The translations under genes and the position numbers were made by a program. Below are positions 1 to 8,355 of a DNA stretch of 19,707 bases, one piece after another; within the stretch, counting starts at the first letter, position 1, and every line of letters starts with the position of its first letter. This DNA comes from Candidatus Brocadiia bacterium (GTDB lineage Bacteria > Planctomycetota > MHYJ01 > WSZJ01): NCBI GenBank assembly GCA_013360825.1, contig JABWAY010000032.1, positions 1 through 19,707 on the forward strand, read 5' to 3'. The notes under the pieces are model-generated. The model searched no databases, was not told where the DNA came from, and worked only from the letters and a program-made list of their open reading frames with translations.

Positions 1-2673
1 CTCGCCACGCCGCCGGACGCCCGCGTCTGGGACCTCGCAGGCGCGACCGTCTACGCCGGCTTCATCGACCCCTCCCTCTCCTCGAAACCCGCCCCCGCCA
101 CAGGCGGCGGCCAGGACAGCCCCCGCGCCGGCGGCCGCGGCTTCCTCGGCGTCCCGGGAAACGAAAAAGACCCGGGTTCCCAGGGCCCCGGAGCCCCCCT
201 CTCCTCACTCACCCCCCAGCGACGCGTCGTCGCCGAGTGGACGCCGGATGCGGCCCAGCTCGAAGGATGGCGGGAAGCGGGGCTGACGGCCGCCGTCATC
301 GCACCGGACCGGGGGCTGATCCGCGGAACAAGCGCGCTGGTCCTGCTCGGCAGCGCGGACCCGAACGGCGCCATCCTCCGGCCGGACGTCTTTCTCCACG
401 TCTCCCTTCGCGGCGAAGACGACGGCGAAGGTTACCCGGGGTCCCTGATGGGACGGATCGCCGCCACCCGGCAGGCCTTCCTCGACGCGGAATGGGCCGC
501 CCGCGACGGCGCCCACTTCGCCGCACACCCCGACCGCCCCCGCCCCGCCTTCGACCCCTCCGCCGAAGCCCTCGGCCCCGCGCTCCGCCGGGAACAGACC
601 GTCGTCTTCGAATTCCAGCACGCTCTCGGCATCGACCAGGCATCCCGGATCGCCCGCGAGTTCGGCCTCCAGGTCGTGTTCGTCGGCTCCGGCCAGGAAT
701 GGCGCCGCCCCGATCTCGTCGCCGCCGCCGGCGCACCCGTGATCCTGCCGCTTCGCTTCCCGTCCCTCCCGGCGCTCGCCGACCCCGCCGACCTGGATCA
801 GCTCACGCTCGACCAGCTGCGCGGCTGGGACTGGGCGCCGGAAGTCCCCGCGCTTCTCCGCCGCTCCGGGATCGAGGTGGCCCTCACGAGCGCCGGGCTC
901 GACGCGGCCGCATTCCGGAAGGCGGTGCGGCAGGCGATCGACCGGGGACTCTCCGAGGCCGATGCCCTCGCGGCCCTCACGACGGTCCCCGCCCGGCTCG
1001 CCGGCGCGGACCGGGAACTCGGCACGATCGCGCCCGGGAAACTCGCCAACCTGACGGTCGTGGACGGGAGCTGGTTTGACCCGGAGGCGAAGGTCCGGGG
1101 CGTCTGGATCGAGGGGATCTGGCACCCGGTCAAGCCGGGGGCGGAGGGCCGGAAGGAGCCGGCGACGGAGGAGGAGAGGGCGAAGCAGAAGAAGGACAGG
1201 GAGGAGGCGGAGAAGAAGCGCGCGGAGCTGGCGGCGGTGTTCGCGAAGCGGGAGGCGCGCGCCCCGCTGGCGGAGCGCGGGCCGGCGGACTTTCCCGGCG
1301 CGGTGCTCGTGCGCGGCGCGACGGTGTGGACCTGCGGGCCGCGCGGGCGGTTCGTCGGGGATCTCCTGGTCGAGAAGGGGGTCATCGCGGCGGTCGGCAC
1401 GGGTCTGGCCGCCCCCGCCGGAGCGCTGATCATCGACGGCACGGGGCTCCACGTCACCCCGGGCCTCATCGACTGCCACAGCCACTCGATGATCGTCGGC
1501 GGCGTGAACGAAGGAACGCTTCCTTCCACCGCGATGGTCCGGATCGGCGACGTCGTGAACAGCGAGACCGACCGGATCTACGAGCAGCTCGCGGGAGGGC
1601 TCACGACCGCGAGCCTGCTGCACGGGAGCGCCAACCCGATCGGCGGCCAGAACTGCGTCATCAAGCTCCGCGACGGGGCGTCCCCCGCGGGGCTCGTCTT
1701 CGCGGAGGCCCCCCGGGGGATCAAGTTCGCCCTCGGGGAGAACGTCAAGCAGTCGAACTGGGGGGAGAAACACACGACCCGCTTCCCGCAGTCCCGCATG
1801 GGGGTCGCGGCGTTCTTCGAGAACCGGTTTCTCGCGGCGCGGCGGTATCTCGACGCGTGGGAGGCGGCCCGGAAGGATCCGGAGGCCGAGCCGGTCCGCC
1901 GGGACCTGGAACTGGAGGCGCTCGGCGAGATTCTCCAGGGGTCGCGCCTGATTCACTGTCACTCGTACCGGGCGGACGAGATCCTGATGCTCGTCCGGCT
2001 GATGGACGGGCTGAAGGTCCGGATCGGCACCTTCCAGCATGTCCTCGAGGGGTACAAGGTCGCGGACGAGATCGCGCGGCACGGCGCGGGGGGGAGCGCG
2101 TTCAGCGACTGGTGGGCGTACAAGTTCGAGGTCTACGACGCGATCCCCCACGCCGGGGCGCTGATGCACGAGCGCGGGGTGGTGGTGTCGTTCAACTCCG
2201 ACTCGAGCGATTTCGCGCGCCGGCTGAACCTCGAGGCCGCGAAAGCGGTGAAGTACGGCGGCGTTCCCGAGGAGGAGGCGTTGAAGTTCGTGACGCTGAA
2301 TCCGGCCCGCCAGCTCGGGGTCGACCGCTGGGTCGGGTCCCTGGAGCCGGGGAAGCACGCGGATTTCGCCGTCTGGAGCGCCTCCCCGCTGGACTCGTCG
2401 TCGATGTGCGTGCAGACCTGGATCGACGGGGCGCGGTACTTCGACCGGGCCCACGCCGGGGGGCGCGCCGGCGCGCGCCAGAAGGAACGCGAAGCCCTGA
2501 TCGCCAAGCTGAAGAAGACCGCGGAACCCGGCGGGGGCGGCGCCGGCGCGAAGGGCGAGGGGGCGAAGCACTTCGGGACCGCTCTCGAGAAGGCGAACGA
2601 CGGGATCACGGATGTGCACTGCGGCGGGGCGTGCCTGCACGGATGCGACAACCATCGCGGAGGGAGCCGGTAA
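1..2673 (+). CDS. Double-module amidohydrolase family protein (5' end outside window)
   Basis: The frame is open from base 1, so the N-terminus lies upstream. At least 890 residues form two amidohydrolase (metal-dependent TIM-barrel hydrolase) modules. The first, to about nt 1150, has the typical entry strand at nt 46-75 but reads G-F-I-D-P-S where H-x-H should be, and ends with the usual N-P/V-P-A and G-x-I-A-P-G-K strands; it is probably not catalytic. A highly charged linker (nt 1150-1260) joins the second module, which keeps D-C-H-S-H (nt 1471-1485), H-C-H (1954-1962), a further His (2038-2040) and an Asp in N-S-D-S-S-D (2200-2202), so it should bind metal. The C-terminus carries a short Cys-rich tail (three Cys in C-G-G-A-C-L-H-G-C, about nt 2620-2646). 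Substrate cannot be predicted; imidazolonepropionase- or dipeptidase-like chemistry is possible. Its stop shares a base with the next start, so the two are co-translated. Confidence 0.88.
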   Translation, partial: LATPPDARVWDLAGATVYAGFIDPSLSSKPAPATGGGQDSPRAGGRGFLGVPGNEKDPGSQGPGAPLSSLTPQRRVVAEWTPDAAQLEGWREAGLTAAVIAPDRGLIRGTSALVLLGSADPNGAILRPDVFLHVSLRGEDDGEGYPGSLMGRIAATRQAFLDAEWAARDGAHFAAHPDRPRPAFDPSAEALGPALRREQTVVFEFQHALGIDQASRIAREFGLQVVFVGSGQEWRRPDLVAAAGAPVILPLRFPSLPALADPADLDQLTLDQLRGWDWAPEVPALLRRSGIEVALTSAGLDAAAFRKAVRQAIDRGLSEADALAALTTVPARLAGADRELGTIAPGKLANLTVVDGSWFDPEAKVRGVWIEGIWHPVKPGAEGRKEPATEEERAKQKKDREEAEKKRAELAAVFAKREARAPLAERGPADFPGAVLVRGATVWTCGPRGRFVGDLLVEKGVIAAVGTGLAAPAGALIIDGTGLHVTPGLIDCHSHSMIVGGVNEGTLPSTAMVRIGDVVNSETDRIYEQLAGGLTTASLLHGSANPIGGQNCVIKLRDGASPAGLVFAEAPRGIKFALGENVKQSNWGEKHTTRFPQSRMGVAAFFENRFLAARRYLDAWEAARKDPEAEPVRRDLELEALGEILQGSRLIHCHSYRADEILMLVRLMDGLKVRIGTFQHVLEGYKVADEIARHGAGGSAFSDWWAYKFEVYDAIPHAGALMHERGVVVSFNSDSSDFARRLNLEAAKAVKYGGVPEEEALKFVTLNPARQLGVDRWVGSLEPGKHADFAVWSASPLDSSSMCVQTWIDGARYFDRAHAGGRAGARQKEREALIAKLKKTAEPGGGGAGAKGEGAKHFGTALEKANDGITDVHCGGACLHGCDNHRGGSR

Positions 2674-3980
2674 TGAACACGATCCGAACGCTGGCCCTCC
2701 TCGCGACGATGGCCTGCCTGGCGTCCGCCGGGGAGATCCTGCTGCGCGGTGCGACGGTCCACACGGTGACGGGCGGGACCCTCTCGCCCGGCGACGTGCG
2801 GGTGAAGGACGGGGTGATCGCGGAGGTGGGGACCGGGCTCGCCGCCGGCGGAGCGCGTGTGGTGGACCTCACGGGACTGCACCTCTACCCCGGGCTCATC
2901 AATCCCCTCTCCTCGCTCGGCCTGCAGGAGATCGGAGCCGTCCGCGCCACGAACGACACGAGCGAGGTCGGAGGGTGGTCTCCCGCGATCGATGCGCTCA
3001 TCGCCGTCCACGCCGACTCGGAACTCATCCCCGTCGCCCGCGCCAACGGGTTCACCCACGCCCTCGCCGTCCCGATGGGCGGAACCGTCCCCGGCCACTC
3101 CTCCACCGTCCGGCTCGCCGGGTGGACCTGGGAGGAGATGGCGGTCCGCCGGCGTACCGCTCTTCATGTCTTCTGGCCCCCGATGGAACTCGACCTGCGC
3201 TCCCGTGAAGAGATTCGGGGAGGCGGAGAATGGAAGGCGCCGGACAAACAGGCGGAGGAACGCCGGGCGCGCCTGAAGGAGCTCGACGAGTTCTTCAATG
3301 AAGCCGAGGCCTACCGCAAGGCCCGGGACGCGGCGAAGGCCGGGAACGGGGGAATCCCCGACCGGGAGATCGTCCCGGCCTGGGAGGCGCTCCTCCCGGC
3401 CCTCCGCGGGGAGATTCCCGTGTTCCTGCACGCCTCCGAGGAACGGCAGATCCGCGCCGCCGTCGCGTGGGCGAAAGCGCGGGGCTGGTCGCGCTGCGTC
3501 ATCGCCGGGGGACGGGATGCGTGGCGCTGCGCCGCCCTGCTCGCAGAGGCAAAGGTCACCGTCGTCTACGATGCGACCTTCGGGCTCCCGCCCCGCGACA
3601 CCGATCCGTACGACGTCCAGTACACCGCCGCCGCGACCCTCGTGAAAGCCGGCGTCCCCGTGGCGTTCTCGAACGGGACGGGCGGCTGGGCGGCCGCCGA
3701 CGCGCGCAATATCCCCTACCACGCCGCGCAGTCCGCCGCCTTCGGCCTCTCCCCCGAGGACGCGCTGAAAGGACTGACTCTCGCACCCGCGCGGGCCCTC
3801 GGGCTCGACGACCGGCTCGGGTCGATCGAGACGGGAAAGGAAGCGTCGCTGATCGCCGTCAGCGGGGACATCCTCGACATCCGGAGCGTCGTGAAGCAGA
3901 TGTGGATCGCGGGAGAGGACACCCCGCTCGAGAGCCGCCACACACGCCTGTGGGAGAAATACCGCAAGCGCGGAAAATAG
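2673..3980 (+). CDS. Exported amidohydrolase-fold protein lacking metal ligands
   Basis: This is a 435-residue protein. The ATG overlaps the preceding TAA (TAATG), with a purine-rich AGGGAG about 7 bases upstream. Residues 1-19 form a Sec signal peptide ending A-S-A, followed at once by the amidohydrolase beta-sandwich entry (I-L-L-R-G-A-T-V). The H-x-H site is replaced by I-N-P-L (nt 2898-2909), and the C-terminal metal Asp is replaced in A-F-S-N-G-T-G. One His survives in F-L-H-A-S-E-E. The closing strands (N/L-A-P-A-R-A-L-G, G-S-I-E-T-G-K) are intact, so this is a complete fold rather than a broken gene. It resembles the first module of the upstream protein in having lost its ligands. Inference: it is a non-catalytic or substrate-binding partner of the upstream enzyme, acting in the periplasm. 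It ends 30 bases from the convergent nuclease-fold gene. Confidence 0.85.
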   Translation: MNTIRTLALLATMACLASAGEILLRGATVHTVTGGTLSPGDVRVKDGVIAEVGTGLAAGGARVVDLTGLHLYPGLINPLSSLGLQEIGAVRATNDTSEVGGWSPAIDALIAVHADSELIPVARANGFTHALAVPMGGTVPGHSSTVRLAGWTWEEMAVRRRTALHVFWPPMELDLRSREEIRGGGEWKAPDKQAEERRARLKELDEFFNEAEAYRKARDAAKAGNGGIPDREIVPAWEALLPALRGEIPVFLHASEERQIRAAVAWAKARGWSRCVIAGGRDAWRCAALLAEAKVTVVYDATFGLPPRDTDPYDVQYTAAATLVKAGVPVAFSNGTGGWAAADARNIPYHAAQSAAFGLSPEDALKGLTLAPARALGLDDRLGSIETGKEASLIAVSGDILDIRSVVKQMWIAGEDTPLESRHTRLWEKYRKRGK

Positions 3981-4010
3981 CGGCGCCGGCGCACCCCGGC
4001 CCGCCCCGTC

Positions 4011-5495
4011 TCAGGCGGGATCCGCCCCCTCCGCGGGGCGCAGCGTGTCCACCGCCTCCTTCACCGCCAGAACCTGCCGGGCGACCTTCGTCTGCAGCTT
4101 CGTGACCTCGTCCAGCACCTTCGCCGAGGACGTCTGGATCGTCGTCGCGAACCGCCGGATCTCCTCCAACCCCTGCAGATCCCGCTCCATCTGCGCGAGC
4201 GCCGTGTCGAGATCCGCGATCCCCGCCGTCCGGTTCGTGTCCTGGCGCGCCCGCCGCACGAGCAGCGCCCGCGCGACCTCGAGCGCCGCGCTCACGCGCA
4301 GGTCCGTCGCCGGGTCCTCCGGATCCCAGACGACGACCAGCGTCATCCCGTGCCGCTGGAAGCGCGGCATCCCCTCCGGCGCAACCCCCGACCCCATCAC
4401 GAAAATCCCGACCTGCGCCTGACGGTTCTTCCGGACATCCTCCATCTCCGCCAGGATGTCCTTGACCCCGTACGAACGGTCGTCCTTCGCCTCGACCGCG
4501 ATCGTTTCCCCCGGCGCGATCGAATCCGATCCCATCTCGACCAGGAAGTCGCCCTTCTTCGAGTACTTCACCGCCCCCGGCACCGCCCCGACGGCCTGGA
4601 AGACCTCCCCGCGCCGCGCCGCCTCGGACTGCAGCAGCTGCCCCAGCGCCTCCTCGAACGTCGCCCCCTTCCGCGTCGTCCCGGCCTCCACCTGCCGCCG
4701 GGCGCGCATCCCCTCGAATTCCTTCATCACCGTCTGCTGGAACTCGAGCTGGCGCTTCGAAAGATCGTCGATCGTGGAGTGAAGCTCCTTCTTGAAGCGC
4801 ACGATCGAGGAGCCCTCGTTGTCCAGCGACCACTCGGACGCGAGCTTTCCGATCGTTTCGGAGAAGTTTTTCTCCAGCGTCCCCTGCCCTTCCCCGACCC
4901 GCTGCACGAGGCGCGCGAGGGCGGACTCCGGGCGGTTCATGTCGAACTCCCCGAGGAGTTTCGCCCGCTGGTCCTGGAGGGCGGCCTGGAGCGACTCCTG
5001 GAGGCGGGCGAGCAGCCCGGACTTCTGCTCCGGGGAGAGCATCTGGAGCAGCGGCGACTGCGATCCGACATGGCGGATCAGGGTCTGCGCGAGGGTGGAG
5101 GCATCCTCCCCTCCGACATGCTGGCGGAGCAGCCGGTCGAGCTGCCCCCCCGTCCGGGTCAGGCCGTCCATCAGCTGGGGAATCGAGCCGGTGGAGGCGT
5201 CGAAATAGCGCCTCAGCTCCCCGGCCATCTCCGACGCCGCCTTCGTCCGGTGCTCCACCAGCTTCGCCTCGACATCGGCCACGAGCTCCCGGCCGGCATC
5301 CCGCAGCGCCCTCTCGTCGAGGGACCCCGCCGCCTGCTTCAGCGCGAGCACGCCGACGCGCAGCGCCGCCAGCGCGAACGCCTCCCGCTCCTCCGCCTCG
5401 CCCCGGCGCGCCAGCTCGGCCAGCACCTCGGGGTCGGTCACCCTCAGCCTGAGTTCCAGCCCCCCGGCCGGGACGATCTTCAGCGGCGTGGTCAT
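4011..5495 (-). CDS. Coiled-coil protein with PD-(D/E)XK nuclease-like core
   Basis: This is a 494-residue cytoplasmic protein without signal peptide or membrane segment. Residues 25-270 are charged, helix-rich and probably coiled coil. Residues 275-395 look like a restriction-endonuclease fold of the kind seen in RmuC and DUF2130 proteins: G-A-T-F-E-E (277-282), K-G-D-F (314-317, Asp 316) and E-A-K (335-337, the E-x-K), followed by a conserved helix and the strand V-G-I-F-V-M. Residues 425-485 form a second helical or coiled region. The plan of long coiled coil plus nuclease core recalls RmuC, a protein linked to DNA rearrangement control, but the sequence is not close enough to name it. It is the last gene of a three-gene operon, only 4 bases after the phosphatase stop. 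Nuclease activity is an inference from the spacing of Asp and E-x-K. Confidence 0.75.
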   Translation of the reverse strand: MTTPLKIVPAGGLELRLRVTDPEVLAELARRGEAEEREAFALAALRVGVLALKQAAGSLDERALRDAGRELVADVEAKLVEHRTKAASEMAGELRRYFDASTGSIPQLMDGLTRTGGQLDRLLRQHVGGEDASTLAQTLIRHVGSQSPLLQMLSPEQKSGLLARLQESLQAALQDQRAKLLGEFDMNRPESALARLVQRVGEGQGTLEKNFSETIGKLASEWSLDNEGSSIVRFKKELHSTIDDLSKRQLEFQQTVMKEFEGMRARRQVEAGTTRKGATFEEALGQLLQSEAARRGEVFQAVGAVPGAVKYSKKGDFLVEMGSDSIAPGETIAVEAKDDRSYGVKDILAEMEDVRKNRQAQVGIFVMGSGVAPEGMPRFQRHGMTLVVVWDPEDPATDLRVSAALEVARALLVRRARQDTNRTAGIADLDTALAQMERDLQGLEEIRRFATTIQTSSAKVLDEVTKLQTKVARQVLAVKEAVDTLRPAEGADPA

Positions 5496-5499
5496 CCTC

Positions 5500-7455
5500 T
5501 CACTCCGTCTCCCCGGCCGACGGATCGAGGCGTTTCAGGACCATCACCGTCAGGTCGTCGCTCGCGGGGGCGTCTCCCCTGTGGTGGAGCACCGCGTTCA
5601 CGATCCCCTGCGCCATGCGCACCGCCGGATAGACCCCCGCCCGGTTCAGCGCCTTGATCAGCTTCTTCTCGCCGAACTCCTCCGCCGACTCGTTCATCGC
5701 CTCGGTGATCCCGTCCGTGTAGAACACCAGCTGCTCCCCGGGCTGCAGGACGACCCGGGACTCGCGAAGGGCGCGCTCGAAGATCGGGCCGCGCACCAGC
5801 CCCATCGCCGCGCCGCCGGTCTCCACCGTCTGGACCAGCCCCATCCCCTGAAACTGCGTCCAGAGGAACGGCGGATTGTGCCCGCAGCTGACCAGCGTGA
5901 CCGTCGCGTCCGCCGGATCGAAAACCGCATACAGCAGCGTCAGGAACAGGCCCGTCGGCAGGTCCGGCGTGATCCGGTCGTTCGCCGCAAGCACCGCCGC
6001 CCGCGCGCTCGAGTGCTGCTGCGCCACCGTGTGAAACACCGTCCGCGCCATCACCATGATCATCGCCGCGGAAATCCCCTTCCCGGACACGTCCGCGACG
6101 ATCAGCCCCACCCGCCCCCCGTCCAGCCGGATCACGTCGTAGTAGTCGCCGCCGACGTGCTGCGCGGGCATGTACTGCACCGCGATCTCGAACCCGGGCA
6201 CCTCCGGCAGCTCGGAGGGAAGGAGCGTGCTCTGGATCTCCCGCGCCCGCTCGAGCTCCTTCTTCAGCACGGGATCCGCCTCGATCTCGATGATCGAATG
6301 CCGCCGGACCGGCGGCGGCAGCGCCACCTCGTTCACCGTGTCCGTCAGCGCCGGCGGCTCGATCGGCATCGGCAGGAACCGGAGATTCGGATAGTTCGCC
6401 GCCGCCGCCGACTTCTGGATCGTCTCGTCCCACGAAAGCAGCACCACCGGCACCGGACGCTTCCCCGCCTTCGCCACGTCGTCCAGGAACCGGACCCCCT
6501 CCGGCCCGCGGAATCCGGAGTCCGCGATCAGACCCGACCAGTCCGTCCCGTTGTTCAGCATCTCGACCGCCTTGGGCGGCGACTGGACCCCGGTGACTTC
6601 GAATCCGCCCTGCTGAAGCGCGGCGGTCCACTCGCTGAGGAGGGGCGGGTCTTCCTGCATGACGAGGACGCGGCGGAGTTTGGCGACCTCCTCGGCCATG
6701 GGGAGGAGCTTGAAGAGCTGGGAGAGTTTCCGCGCGCGTTCCTCCGCGGGGACGCCGGACGACTCCAGCTGAGCGGCGATCTGGTCCACCATGTTGACGA
6801 AGTCGTTGATCGCTCCGCTGCGGACCAGCTCGGCGATCTGGCGGGAGAGCGCCCCCTGGTTTCCGCCGCCGTCCGAATTCACGAACGCGCTCAGCAGGTG
6901 GAGCATGTCCTGCTGCGACTCCCCCCCCGCCGCGAGCGCGGTGACCGCGTTCTCGTCGGCGCCGTCCTCCAGCGCGACGAAGCGGAGTTCGTTGATGCGG
7001 ATGTTGTGCAGGGGCTTGAGCAGCTCGGGCTTCAGCGTGCCGTCCTTCAGCACCTCCTCGGGCTTCTTCACGAGGATGTCGACCAGCGCCGTGAACTCGG
7101 CCTGCTGGACCCCCCGCGCGACGGAAAAGGACGCCAGCCCGCGCGCCATCAGGGTCTCGGTGAACGCCTTCAGGATCGCCGTCATCTCGCGGACCGGGCG
7201 GCCCTGCACGATCAGCACGTTCTCCTTCGTGCCGAGCGCGACCGGCGACTCCAGCTGCGTCATCTTGTCCAGCCACGAGAACGCATCCTTCAGGTCCACG
7301 AGCACCTGGGGATGCGTCGGAGAGTACATGCGGAAGCTCCGGACGCACTTGTTGAATGCGCGGGCGAACTCCATCGCGAGGTTCATCAGATCGGGCAACC
7401 GCGCGTCTCCGACGGGACCCTGTGTCACGGGTGAAATTTCGAGGTGGCGCTGCAT
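5500..7455 (-). CDS. Receiver-like / SpoIIE-type PP2C serine phosphatase
   Basis: This is a 651-residue cytoplasmic signalling protein. Residues 25-160 form an N-terminal domain with the Y-S-P-T-H-P signature seen ahead of many bacterial signalling modules. Residues 260-375 are a degenerate response-regulator receiver: Asp 312 sits near the phospho-acceptor position, but the conserved Lys is missing (L-P-M-P-I-E-P instead of K-P-I), so phosphorylation is doubtful. Residues 385-415 are a linker helix with the R-E-I-Q-x-x-L-L-P motif typical before SpoIIE domains. Residues 420-643 are the PP2C/SpoIIE phosphatase with its metal-binding motifs G-G-D-Y-Y-D (435-440), D-V-S-G-K-G (455-460), G-H-N-P-P (525-529), T-D-G-I-T-E-A (580-586) and D-D-L-T (633-636), all intact. 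Such enzymes usually dephosphorylate anti-anti-sigma proteins, but no such partner lies in the window. Start uncertain: ATG at 7455 has no good ribosome-binding site, and Met 24 is an alternative. Confidence 0.93.
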   Translation of the reverse strand: MQRHLEISPVTQGPVGDARLPDLMNLAMEFARAFNKCVRSFRMYSPTHPQVLVDLKDAFSWLDKMTQLESPVALGTKENVLIVQGRPVREMTAILKAFTETLMARGLASFSVARGVQQAEFTALVDILVKKPEEVLKDGTLKPELLKPLHNIRINELRFVALEDGADENAVTALAAGGESQQDMLHLLSAFVNSDGGGNQGALSRQIAELVRSGAINDFVNMVDQIAAQLESSGVPAEERARKLSQLFKLLPMAEEVAKLRRVLVMQEDPPLLSEWTAALQQGGFEVTGVQSPPKAVEMLNNGTDWSGLIADSGFRGPEGVRFLDDVAKAGKRPVPVVLLSWDETIQKSAAAANYPNLRFLPMPIEPPALTDTVNEVALPPPVRRHSIIEIEADPVLKKELERAREIQSTLLPSELPEVPGFEIAVQYMPAQHVGGDYYDVIRLDGGRVGLIVADVSGKGISAAMIMVMARTVFHTVAQQHSSARAAVLAANDRITPDLPTGLFLTLLYAVFDPADATVTLVSCGHNPPFLWTQFQGMGLVQTVETGGAAMGLVRGPIFERALRESRVVLQPGEQLVFYTDGITEAMNESAEEFGEKKLIKALNRAGVYPAVRMAQGIVNAVLHHRGDAPASDDLTVMVLKRLDPSAGETE

Positions 7456-7488
7456 TGTATGCCATGCGCCCGCGGGAGGGACAGAGAG

Positions 7489-8220
7489 TTAGGGACCGCC
7501 GACCTTCACCCGCAGCGTCCGACGGACCTTTCCGTCCGGCGTGGACAGGACGACGTCGGTGCTCCCGAATGCGCGTCCGGTGAAGCGGATGGGGCCGCGC
7601 GCTCCCACGTACAGGACTTCGGCGGTGCAGGCATGCGGCGTCTCCGGGTCGGGCTCCTGCATGAGCGTCGTGTTTTCAAGCGCGACGAAGCAGGCCCGCA
7701 CGCCCGCCAGCCGGTCGCCGGCCGCGTCGGTGTAGAGCACGTCGACCTCCAGGTTCTCACCGGGGAGAAGGCGCAGCGTATCGCCGCTGCGGCGCGACTC
7801 CCGGTCGGGATCGTAGACCTTCCAGTCGAGCGCCGCGGCCGGGGCGACGGTCACCTCCACGCTGTCGACGACCGTCTCGCCGTCGCGGATCTCCACGACC
7901 GTCCGGCCCGGCGCGACGCCGCGAACCAGCCACCGCCAGACCGCCCCGTCCTCCGTCTTCGCGGCCGCGACGACCGCTTCGAGAACACGGACGACTGCGG
8001 GATCCTGCGCGACCGCGTGGAGCACCTGGGAGTGTGCCCGGGAGCGCGCCACGAGCTGCGTCTCCCCCGCCTCGACGAGCGGCGTGGACGGGGAGAATTC
8101 GTCGGCCCAGAACCCGTTGGAGAGCTTGAACTCGAGCGCCCCGCCGCGCCCGGGCTCAAACCGCTCCCGGAAGCAGCCGGGGAGGAGGAGGAGGGGAACG
8201 ATCAGCAGGAGGAGGCGCAC
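7489..8220 (-). CDS. Putative lipoprotein with Ig-like beta domains
   Basis: About 243 residues. The chosen GTG start (8220) gives an ideal short lipoprotein signal, a run of Leu/Ile/Val ending L-L-P-G-C with the lipidated Cys at residue 16; an ATG at 8259 in the same frame would add 13 residues. The mature part is beta-rich. Its middle and C-terminal portions alternate polar and hydrophobic residues like bacterial Ig-like (Big) domains, for example V-E-I-R-D-G-E-T-V-V-D-S-V-E-V-T-V and the final strand R-R-T-L-R-V-K-V. No catalytic motif is visible and I do not recognise the family. It is the first gene of the operon leading to the phosphatase (33 bases downstream) and is divergent from ispG. 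A role as envelope sensor or anchor for that system is only a guess. Confidence 0.7.
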   Translation of the reverse strand: MRLLLLIVPLLLLPGCFRERFEPGRGGALEFKLSNGFWADEFSPSTPLVEAGETQLVARSRAHSQVLHAVAQDPAVVRVLEAVVAAAKTEDGAVWRWLVRGVAPGRTVVEIRDGETVVDSVEVTVAPAAALDWKVYDPDRESRRSGDTLRLLPGENLEVDVLYTDAAGDRLAGVRACFVALENTTLMQEPDPETPHACTAEVLYVGARGPIRFTGRAFGSTDVVLSTPDGKVRRTLRVKVGGP

Positions 8221-8320
8221 GGCCGGATTATCCCGCCCACTCCCCCCGCCCGGCAACATCCGGTCGACCGCGGGGATGTCGCGGCCGTCCCCCGCGTGCC
8301 GGATTCGCCCCGCGCCGGCT

Positions 8321-8348
8321 TTCCACCCGCCGCCCCCTCGACTACACT
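8321..8348 (+). promoter_or_regulatory. Candidate ispG promoter giving a leaderless transcript
   Basis: TTCCAC (8321-8326) and TACACT (8343-8348) are separated by 16 bases. The -10 box ends only 7 bases before the ispG ATG at 8356, so transcription would begin at or within a base of the start codon. No Shine-Dalgarno sequence lies between them, which fits leaderless translation. The -35 match is modest. Confidence 0.4.
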
Positions 8349-8355
8349 CCACCGC

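Noticed and set aside
205..2655. Long minus-strand open frame of 816 codons
   Set aside because: It lies opposite the amidohydrolase; its Arg/Pro/Asp-rich composition and lack of any domain mark it as a shadow of GC-rich coding sequence.
5488..7434. Long plus-strand open frame of 648 codons opposite the phosphatase gene
   Set aside because: Arg/His/Leu-rich low-complexity translation with no domain; the minus strand holds an intact SpoIIE phosphatase.
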